From Bacteroidales bacterium (lineage in GTDB: Bacteria > Bacteroidota > Bacteroidia > Bacteroidales > JAIPAH01): a stretch of DNA of 46,464 nucleotides. The DNA lies in contig JAIPAH010000006.1 in the NCBI GenBank assembly GCA_021740175.1, positions 1-46,464 of the forward strand, written 5' to 3'. Made by a program: the position numbers and the translations under genes. Shown here one piece after another: positions 28,400 through 35,251 of this stretch. The notes beneath the pieces were generated by a model that had not been told where the DNA came from, made no database searches, and was given only the letters and a program-made list of their open reading frames with translations. How positions within the stretch are numbered: the stretch's first letter is position 1; each line of letters opens with the position of its first letter.

Positions 28400-28499
28400 T
28401 TAAAAAATTGAAAATCGCATGAAATAAAAGTTCTTTTGAACAATTACCCCAGCAACAAGTTTACAATCCCTTAATGCATCTAAATATTTGTATCATAAA

Positions 28500-29636
28500 A
28501 TGAATAGCACAGAAATGATAAGAGCTTTAACAACACTTTTGATAATGGCAGCGATCACTTTTGCCGGATGTATGAATTCGGGCGAAAATCCTCATAAAGA
28601 TGATTCAGGCGATAGCAGGCTTAAAGACGGCCAATTGATTTATCCCGAAGAAAAAGAATATTTTAAGAGTCTGGAGCAATTGACTTTTGGTGGTAACAAT
28701 GCAGAAGCTTATTGGAGTTTTGATGATGATAAGCTGGTTTTTCAGGCCACTAATGAAGAATGGGGAGCCTCTTGTGACCAGATTTATGTAACGGATGTGG
28801 CGAACCCCGCGATGAAAGAGGAAACCCCAAAGATGGTGAGCACCGGAGATGGCCGAACCACTTGTTCTTATTTCTTACCCGGTGATAGTACCATATTGTA
28901 TGCTTCAACCCACGAAGGCTCCGAAGATTGTCCTCCGGAACCCGATAGGAGAGAGGATGGACAATATGTATGGCCTATCTATTCCAGTTTTGATATCTAC
29001 GTGGCCGATTTGGACGGGAATATTAAAAGGAAGCTCACAGACAGACCGGGATATGATGCCGAGGCTACCGTTTCGCCGACAGGAGATAAAATCGTTTTTA
29101 CTTCAACGAGAAGTGGCGATTTGGAGCTGTATACGATGGATATCGACGGCTCCGATGTGAAGCAAATCACCGATGAACTGGGTTATGACGGGGGTGCCTT
29201 CTTCTCTCCCGACGGAAGTAAACTCGTATGGCGCGCTTCACGACCTCAAACTGCAGAAGAAAAAGAAAAATATAAAGAGTTATTGGATAAAGGCCTGGTT
29301 ACTCCTTCGGAAATGGAAATTTTTGTCTCAAATGTGGATGGGAGCAACATGCGCCAGGTAACCGATTTGGGGAAAGCCAACTGGGCGCCTTTCTTTCATC
29401 CCTCCGGGGAAAAGATCGTGTTTTCTTCCAATCACCATGCTGATAGGGGATATAAGTTTAACTTGTTTATGATTGACCTTGACGGGAATAATCTCAAGCA
29501 AATTACCTATGATGATACTTTTGATGCCTTCCCGGTATTTTCCAATGATGGCGATAAGCTGGTCTTCTCCTCAAATCGCAATAACGGTGGAACAAAGGAG
29601 ACCAACCTTTTTCTTGCCGAATGGGATGAGCAGTAA
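28500..29636 (+). CDS. TolB-like PD40 beta-propeller lipoprotein
   Basis: A 378-residue lipoprotein: signal MNSTEMIRALTTLLIMAAITFAG with Cys24 as lipidation site. The mature part contains about five WD40-like PD40 repeats, for example SPTGDKIVFTSTRSGDLEL, SPDGSKLVWRASRP, HPSGEKIVFSSNHHA and SNDGDKLVFSSNRN, separated by aspartate-glycine loops such as MDIDGSDVKQIT. These repeats form a TolB-type propeller that binds proteins or ligands, here probably at the periplasmic face of the outer membrane. No catalytic domain follows. ATG at 28500 is preferred to a TTG 12 bases upstream. A second lipoprotein gene follows after 95 bp. Confidence 0.87.
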   Translation: MNSTEMIRALTTLLIMAAITFAGCMNSGENPHKDDSGDSRLKDGQLIYPEEKEYFKSLEQLTFGGNNAEAYWSFDDDKLVFQATNEEWGASCDQIYVTDVANPAMKEETPKMVSTGDGRTTCSYFLPGDSTILYASTHEGSEDCPPEPDRREDGQYVWPIYSSFDIYVADLDGNIKRKLTDRPGYDAEATVSPTGDKIVFTSTRSGDLELYTMDIDGSDVKQITDELGYDGGAFFSPDGSKLVWRASRPQTAEEKEKYKELLDKGLVTPSEMEIFVSNVDGSNMRQVTDLGKANWAPFFHPSGEKIVFSSNHHADRGYKFNLFMIDLDGNNLKQITYDDTFDAFPVFSNDGDKLVFSSNRNNGGTKETNLFLAEWDEQ

Positions 29637-29731
29637 GGAATTATAGTCTTTAACAATTTATTCACAATTCTTTATCGAACAATATGACGATTTTTTTCTT
29701 ATTAATAGCAGAACATAAAAAAACTGAAATT

Positions 29732-30313
29732 ATGCATTTACTGAAAAAAATTAAAATAGCCGCATCATCCTTAGCGGTAATATCACTGTTAGCTGTTGTT
29801 ACTACTTCATGCGATGAAGATGAATTAACCAAGCAACAAGTGGAGGTGAATCCTGAAGAAAGAACGTTCAGCGTGGATTCTTCTAAATTTAATAACACGA
29901 AAACAACAAATGAAACTGTGGTGATTCTCGATACCCTAATCAGCGTTAACGTAGCCGAAGTTCTTGAAAATAATGGTTATTCAGTCGATGATCTTTCGAA
30001 TGGAAATTTGATAGGGGCAGAGCTTTTTCCCGATGACCCCTTAGAACCGGAAAATCCTTTCCACTTTATGAGTGGCGCAACTCTTAAGGTTGGCAATGAA
30101 GGGGAAGAACCCGTAGTTGTTGCACAAATCACCGAAATTGATGAAGGTTCGAATGCGCTTGTGTTTGAAACCTACGAAGAAAATATTATGCAATACCTGG
30201 AAACAGACCCCTTACATATTGTTCTGGCAGTTGATAGGCATGGGCCAATGAAAACAGGCATGATGGAATTCAGTCTTGATAATACTTATGAGGTAGAAGT
30301 AGAGATATTTTAA
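29732..30313 (+). CDS. Lipoprotein of unknown function
   Basis: A 193-residue protein with a lipoprotein signal (MHLLKKIKIAASSLAVISLLAVVTTS, Cys27) followed by a highly acidic linker (DEDELTKQQVEVNPEERT). The mature part looks beta-rich: VVILDTLISVNVAEVLENNGYSVDDL, GATLKVGNEGEEPVVVAQI, and a C-terminal NTYEVEVEIF. I do not recognise the family. The start is the ATG at 29732, since the upstream 16 codons do not look like a signal. It follows the PD40 lipoprotein on the same strand and is closed by a terminator 25 bases after its stop; cotranscription with the PD40 gene is possible. Confidence 0.75.
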   Translation: MHLLKKIKIAASSLAVISLLAVVTTSCDEDELTKQQVEVNPEERTFSVDSSKFNNTKTTNETVVILDTLISVNVAEVLENNGYSVDDLSNGNLIGAELFPDDPLEPENPFHFMSGATLKVGNEGEEPVVVAQITEIDEGSNALVFETYEENIMQYLETDPLHIVLAVDRHGPMKTGMMEFSLDNTYEVEVEIF

Positions 30314-30338
30314 TACGGTTTAATTGGTTTTCAAGTAT

Positions 30339-30368
30339 AGCGACATATTTGTTTGTGTCGCTTTTTTT
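30339..30368 (+). terminator. Terminator after the unknown lipoprotein gene
   Basis: AGCGACA (30339-30345) and TGTCGCT (30356-30362) form a 7-bp stem with a 10-nt loop, followed by seven T residues from 30362. It lies 25 bases after the lipoprotein stop. Confidence 0.78.
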
Positions 30369-30412
30369 GATCCGGGAGTTAATACCATTGCCAATGTTGC
30401 TTTTCCTCTTTT

Positions 30413-31363
30413 TTATATCTTAAGGTTATGGGTTTGGAAAATGTTTTCCGTTACCTCATAGTATTCATTGATAGAATTTACCCGCTTAATCCGGTCAAAG
30501 ACCGCTTCAGAACCGTCGAAACTGTTTGAAAGGTAGCTCCAGAATTCTTTGATTCCGTGGGGAAAATATCGGCCTTTACCACGCTCCCGGTAAAGGTTGT
30601 CGAACAATTCCCTTTGAAAATTAAAGAGCATTTCTTTTTTGTTTGACGGGGGAGAAACACCTTTTATCTGGTTTGCCAAAAAAGGATTTCGGAGTATACC
30701 ACGCCCAAGCATAAACGTGGCAATTTGAGGGTGAAGGTTGATGATGCTCTGAAAATCTATTACAGAAAAAATATCGCCATTGTATACCACTGGGTGCTCC
30801 GAACGACGGACGCATTCTGCAAATCTTTCCTGGTCGGGAATGCCTTGATAATAATTATTTCCTGTTCGGGGATGGATGATGATTTCTTCAATTTTATAAC
30901 GGTTAAAAATATCAATGATTGGCAGGATTTCTTCGGGATTTTGCATTCCCAAGCGTACTTTGACGGAGAAAGGAAGAGAAGCATTCGCGGCGATATCTTT
31001 GATTATTTTTTCCAGCATTACTGGTTGGTTGAGCAATCCGGCGCCTTTGTTTTTATTGACTACTACGCGGTACGGACATCCCAGGTTTAGGTTAAAGCGC
31101 CAGTAGCCCATCTTTGCCAAGGTTTCCTGGAAATACAATATGGCTTCAGGGCTGTTGGAGAGTGCCTGGGGCACAATTAAAGCCGGGTCGCAGTCGTCGG
31201 CAAGTTGTTTTCGAAGCTTATTGATCTTGTAGGGATTCTCGTCGTTGAAAGAGAAAAAAGGGGTGAACATCTTGTCGAACCCCCCGAAAAATTGCGTGAA
31301 GGTCTTGCGAAATATCCTATCCGTCAAACCTTCCAAAGGCGCCATGTATAAATGTACCGCCAT
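30413..31363 (-). CDS. tRNA-dihydrouridine synthase family protein
   Basis: An FMN-dependent enzyme that reduces uridine to dihydrouridine in tRNA D- or variable loops. The 316 residues form a TIM barrel: YMAPLEGLTDRIFR at the start (FMN phosphate loop), catalytic Cys96 in NLNLGCPYRVVVNKNKGAGLL, Lys135 in FSVKVRLGM, IIHPRTGNNYYQG (about 168), VVYNGDIFS and MLGRGILRNPFL. The DusC-like opening suggests a DusC/DusB-type branch; which uridines it modifies cannot be told. Its ATG shares one base with the stop of the ABC-F gene (TAATG), so translation is coupled. Confidence 0.92.
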   Translation of the reverse strand: MAVHLYMAPLEGLTDRIFRKTFTQFFGGFDKMFTPFFSFNDENPYKINKLRKQLADDCDPALIVPQALSNSPEAILYFQETLAKMGYWRFNLNLGCPYRVVVNKNKGAGLLNQPVMLEKIIKDIAANASLPFSVKVRLGMQNPEEILPIIDIFNRYKIEEIIIHPRTGNNYYQGIPDQERFAECVRRSEHPVVYNGDIFSVIDFQSIINLHPQIATFMLGRGILRNPFLANQIKGVSPPSNKKEMLFNFQRELFDNLYRERGKGRYFPHGIKEFWSYLSNSFDGSEAVFDRIKRVNSINEYYEVTENIFQTHNLKI

Positions 31364-33258
31364 TACTGCTCCCCGATTTTTTCACTTAGCTCAAGCCAGC
31401 GCATTTCTTTTTCTTCTAATTGACTCGTGATTTCCTCAAACTCTTTAGAGAGCTTTGTTATTTTTTCGTTATCGGTTTCCGTGTTCATCTTCTCCACCAG
31501 TTCGGCCTTACGTTGCTCCAAAGTCTCCAACTCCTCGCCAAGCATCTCATACTCCCGCTTTTCCTTGTAAGTGAATTTTTTTGGCGTTTTCTTTTTTTGC
31601 TTTTCGTCGCGGTAAGCTTTTTGTTTTACTTTCTTTTGCTCTTGTTTCTTTTCGGATTGCTTTTTCTCAACATATACTTCATATTGCGAATAATTGCCGG
31701 GAAAATCTTTGATGACACCCTCTCCTTTGAAGGCAAAGACATGGTCGGCCAGTGCGTCCAGGAAGTGGCGGTCGTGGGTGACAATCAGTACACAGCCCTC
31801 ATAGTTGTCAAGGAAATTTTCCAACACGCTCAGGGTATAAATATCCAGGTCATTGGTAGGCTCGTCGAGAATTAAAAAGTTGGGATTCTTCAGCAAAATG
31901 GTGATAAGGTAAAACCTTCGTTTTTCTCCGCCACTAAGGTTTCCGAAATAATTGTATTGTGTCGAATGATCGAAGTTGAAATGAGCCAGGAATTGCGAGA
32001 TACTCATGGAATGATCCCCGAAGTGTACAATACTGGCCATTTCTTCGGCAACATCGATAAGCCGCTCTCCAGGGTCAACGTTGATGCCCTCTTGTGAATA
32101 ATACCCAAATGTTACGGTTTCCCCTTTGACCACCTCGCCCTTGTCGGGTTGCATCTGCCCGGTAATGATATTTAGCAGTGTAGTTTTCCCAATACCATTG
32201 GGACCTATAATGCCGATATGTTCTCCGCGCTTGAAGGTATAGGTGAATCGGTCTATCACCGGTTTCCCCTCAAAAGCTTTAGAAATATTCCTGATTTCCA
32301 GTATTTTTTTGCCCAGCCTGGACATGCTGACCTTAAAATCACTTTGGCTATCGTCTTCTATTTGCTGATGGGCTTTTTCTTTGATTTTTTCAAAATTTTC
32401 GATCCGCTTTTTCGATTTACTGGTGCGAGCCTTAGGTCCCCGCTTTATCCATTCCAGTTCCCGCCGGTAGGTGTTTTGGGCTTTTTCGATTTCCATAGCT
32501 TCTTGTTCCAGGCGTTCTTTTCTTCTTCTCAGGAAGTTATCGAAATTCCCCTCATAATAGTGAACCCTGTCATAATTGAGTTCCAGAATTTCGTTACATA
32601 CATTATCCAGGAAGTACCTGTCGTGTGTTACCAGGAGAATGGCCAGTTTTTGTTTTTGAAGATGCTTTTCGAGCCATTCGATCATGCCTATATCCAAGTG
32701 ATTGGTAGGTTCGTCGAGGAGTAACAGGTTGGCATCCTGTATAAGGACACGAGCCAAAGCGACCTTCTTTTTCTCCCCGCCCGAAAGAGTGGCTACCTTC
32801 TGATCCAAGTTATGGATATTGAATTTTGAGAGGATTTCGCGGATTTGATTTTCGTAATCCCATGCCTGGGCGGCATCCATAGCCTCCATCATTTTTTGTA
32901 GAAAATCCTGGTTTTCGGAAGTATTATTTTCATCAACAAGGCGCAAAGCTCGTTGATATTTATTGATAGTCTGAATAAGCGGGGCATCTGATTGGTAAAG
33001 TACCCCGGCAATGGTTTTTTCTTCATCAAGATGGGGGTTTTGTTCCAAAAAACCAATTTTCAGATTTTTGTGATGGGTAACCTCCCCCTCATCGGGAATT
33101 TCTTTCCCCGTTAGAATACGCAGCAGGGTGGACTTCCCCGACCCGTTTCGGGCAATCAGCGCCATTTTTTGTCCCTGGTCTACGCCGAAGGTTATGCGGT
33201 GGAATAGCTCGTTTTCCCCGTATATCTTACTTATGCCGTTTACTTGTATTAGGTTCAA
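31363..33258 (-). CDS. ABC-F family ATPase, Uup-like
   Basis: A 631-residue soluble protein with two ABC ATPase domains and no membrane segments. Domain one: Walker A ARNGSGKSTLL (about 36), signature LSGGEKKKVALARVL, Walker B NLLLLDEPTNHLD. A charged linker (about 240-310, KRRKERLEQEAMEIEK...) is followed by domain two: IGPNGIGKTTLL, LSGGEKRRFYLITILL, FLILDEPTNDLD. The C-terminal 90 residues are a Lys/Glu coiled coil like that of Uup. ABC-F proteins act on ribosomes; Uup is also linked to precise transposon excision and ribosome biogenesis. The start is TTG (MNLIQVNGISKIYG). dus follows directly. Confidence 0.93.
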   Translation of the reverse strand: MNLIQVNGISKIYGENELFHRITFGVDQGQKMALIARNGSGKSTLLRILTGKEIPDEGEVTHHKNLKIGFLEQNPHLDEEKTIAGVLYQSDAPLIQTINKYQRALRLVDENNTSENQDFLQKMMEAMDAAQAWDYENQIREILSKFNIHNLDQKVATLSGGEKKKVALARVLIQDANLLLLDEPTNHLDIGMIEWLEKHLQKQKLAILLVTHDRYFLDNVCNEILELNYDRVHYYEGNFDNFLRRRKERLEQEAMEIEKAQNTYRRELEWIKRGPKARTSKSKKRIENFEKIKEKAHQQIEDDSQSDFKVSMSRLGKKILEIRNISKAFEGKPVIDRFTYTFKRGEHIGIIGPNGIGKTTLLNIITGQMQPDKGEVVKGETVTFGYYSQEGINVDPGERLIDVAEEMASIVHFGDHSMSISQFLAHFNFDHSTQYNYFGNLSGGEKRRFYLITILLKNPNFLILDEPTNDLDIYTLSVLENFLDNYEGCVLIVTHDRHFLDALADHVFAFKGEGVIKDFPGNYSQYEVYVEKKQSEKKQEQKKVKQKAYRDEKQKKKTPKKFTYKEKREYEMLGEELETLEQRKAELVEKMNTETDNEKITKLSKEFEEITSQLEEKEMRWLELSEKIGEQ

Positions 33259-33363
33259 TGTGATAATATTTATGCAAAAATGCGAAATTCATTTCAGATG
33301 GCGTTTCTTAAATTACAGAACAATGAAGAAAGATGTAAGGAGAAGAGATTGTTAAATTCGTAG

Positions 33364-33423
33364 AAAAAAACTGTCCAAAAAGGCTGTTATCCTGGAATTA
33401 GCCAAGTGTACCTTTTTGGACAG
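33364..33423 (-). terminator. Terminator of pckA with long loop
   Basis: CTGTCCAAAAAGG (33371-33383) and CCTTTTTGGACAG (33411-33423) are a perfect 13-bp inverted repeat with a 27-nt loop. On the minus strand the stem is followed by seven T (complement of 33364-33370), 28 bases past the pckA stop. The loop can itself pair GGCT with AGCC, giving an alternative fold. Confidence 0.8.
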
Positions 33424-33450
33424 GTGTTTAATAAGCCGGAAAAACTTTGT

Positions 33451-35082
33451 TTAAAGTTGAGGCCCTGCTTTAACTAAGCGGCGGGCTTCTTCGCTATCGG
33501 TAAAGTTTTCAAAGTTTTTGATAAATTTCTTACCCAGGTCTTTGGCTGCATCATCCCAATCTGATGGGTTTTGCCATAAATTTCGCGGATTAAGCAAGGT
33601 AGCATCCACGTTTTTGACATTTTTCGGAATCTGAAGATTAAAGATTGGGAGCGTATCAAGAGGTTCCTTGTCAATCGACCCATTGAGAATTGCATCAATG
33701 ATGGCCCGTGTTGAAGAGAGGTCAATACGCTTGCCTGTTCCATAGGGCCCGCCAATCCATCCTGTACTTACCAAGTAGGCATTGGCATTGTGCTCCTCCA
33801 TTTTGCGGATAAGCTCATTAGCATAGATCGTGGGATCAAGTAACAGGAAAGCGGCTCCAAAGCAGGCCGAAAATGATGGAACCGGCTCTGTAATACCCCG
33901 CTCTGTACCGGCAACTTTTGCCGTATAGCCCGAAATGAAATGATATCTTGTTTGGTCGGGTGTGAGCTTTGCCACCGGTGGAAGAACGCCAAAGGCATCA
34001 GCCGTCAGAAAGATAACATTTTTGGCATGACCGGCTTTTGACACTGGTTTAACGATGTTGTCGATGTGATAGATGGGGTAGGAGACACGGGTGTTTTGGG
34101 TCTTAGAACCATCTGAAAAATCGACTTTTCCGTTCTCATCAACGGCTACATTCTCAAGGAGAGCATCTCTTTTGATGGCATTGTAAATATCCGGTTCTTT
34201 CCTGGGATCAAGATTAATGGTTTTGGCGTAACAGCCTCCCTCAAAGTTGAAAACACCATCATCGTCCCATCCGTGCTCGTCGTCACCGATAAGCTTACGT
34301 TTCGGGTCGGCTGACAAGGTGGTTTTGCCGGTTCCGGAAAGCCCGAAAAATATGGCTACGTCTCCCTTATCGCCAACATTTGCGGAGCAGTGCATGGCCG
34401 CAATGTTTTTGAGCGGGAGAAAATAATTCATCATGGAGAAGAAGCCTTTTTTGATTTCTCCGCCATACCATGTACCACCCACGCAGGCTTCACCGGCTCC
34501 GATATTAAAAGCGGCATAAACTTCGGAATGTAGCCCGTGTTCTTTCCAATTCGGGTTGTTAGTTTTAGGCGAATGAAACATGATAAAATCGGGAACAAAA
34601 TCCTCTAGCTCTTCCTCTGAAGGCCGTATGAACATATTTTTTACAAAATGGGCGGCCCATGCGATTTCTGTAATGAGCCTGATACGAAGGCGCGTATTTT
34701 CATTTGCCCCGGCATAGCCATCCATTACATAAAGGCGTTTTTGGCCCGAAAGATGGTCTGTACTGTTTTTGCGAAGATCATACCATATTTCTTTGTTAAG
34801 GGGCTTGTTATCGGAAGCAGGCCGGTGGTCGTTTTTCTACCACACGTTATCTTTCGTGGCAGGATCAACCACGATGAATTTATCCTTGGGCGATCGACCT
34901 GTAAAAACCCCTGTATCGACGGCCACAGCTCCAAATTCCGTTTCTACACCTTTCTCATAGCCTTCAAGTTTAGGGTTGGTTTCGTAATTGAATAGCTCAT
35001 CATAAGATGGGTTATAAACGATCTCTTCCACATCAGCAATGCCGTAATGCTCAAGGTTCGGTTTAAATTTTGTTACTGCCAT
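33451..35082 (-). pseudogene. pckA: ATP-dependent PEP carboxykinase interrupted by an in-frame amber codon
   Basis: PckA converts oxaloacetate + ATP to PEP + CO2. The gene spans 544 codons, matching the family (E. coli 540), from [21 protein letters not shown] to a normal C-terminus. Frame is continuous, but codon 82 (34837-34839) is TAG, in a segment that reads DNVW[17 protein letters not shown]; homologues have Trp-Trp here, so one TGG to TAG change explains it. All else is intact: [25 protein letters not shown]-loop [12 protein letters not shown] (about 250), [15 protein letters not shown]. Either a recent nonsense mutation, a sequencing/consensus error, or suppressed readthrough. The -7 box and terminator remain. 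Without readthrough only an 81-residue peptide, or a product restarted at ATG 34725 lacking the N-domain, would be made. Confidence 0.85.
34837..34839 (-). other. In-frame TAG at pckA codon 82
   Basis: On the minus strand the codons around this point are GTG TGG TAG AAA AAC GAC. Frames before and after are the same: 111 bases (37 codons, all sense and homologous to PckA) separate it from the ATG at 34725. Its neighbours in the window use TAG as a true stop (20356-20358, 23854-23856, 25295-25297), so general recoding of TAG is unlikely. Confidence 0.9.
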
Positions 35083-35120
35083 AAATACTTAAAAGTTAAG
35101 TTTAACATCCGTTTCTGGAA

Positions 35121-35128
35121 CAAATGTA
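35121..35128 (-). promoter_or_regulatory. -7 box of pckA
   Basis: Minus-strand TACATTTG matches TAnnTTTG and lies 38 bases before the pckA ATG. No -33 TTTG at standard spacing was found. Confidence 0.45.
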
Positions 35129-35189
35129 AAAATTAATACAAAATATCCTTGTATTGATGTATGTTTATTTGATTATTTATTTATTTTCC

Positions 35190-35226
35190 GGGAAAAAGAA
35201 AAAGCAGCCCTTTTGGAGCTGCTTTT
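35190..35226 (-). terminator. Terminator of ppdK
   Basis: AAAAGCAGC (35200-35208) and GCTGCTTTT (35218-35226) form a 9-bp stem with a 9-nt loop; on the minus strand it is followed by a T-rich run (complement of 35193-35201). It lies 25 bases beyond the ppdK stop and separates ppdK from pckA transcription. Confidence 0.8.
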
Positions 35227-35251
35227 ATGTAGACACCTATTGATTTTTTCT

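Noticed and set aside
28354-28443. Thirty-codon N-terminal extension of ValS
   Set aside because: It contains the -7 box and has no similarity to ValS N-termini.
32218-32724. 168-codon plus-strand open frame
   Set aside because: It is antisense to the ABC-F gene; the Phe-rich composition is the complement of Lys/Glu-rich coding sequence.
34837-34839. Pyrrolysine or genome-wide TAG recoding
   Set aside because: Several genes in the window end with TAG at family-appropriate positions and no pyl genes are seen, so general recoding is unlikely.
34725-34934. 69-codon minus frame overlapping pckA
   Set aside because: It lies in a different frame; the true pckA frame continues on both sides of the TAG, so a frameshift is not needed to explain the break.
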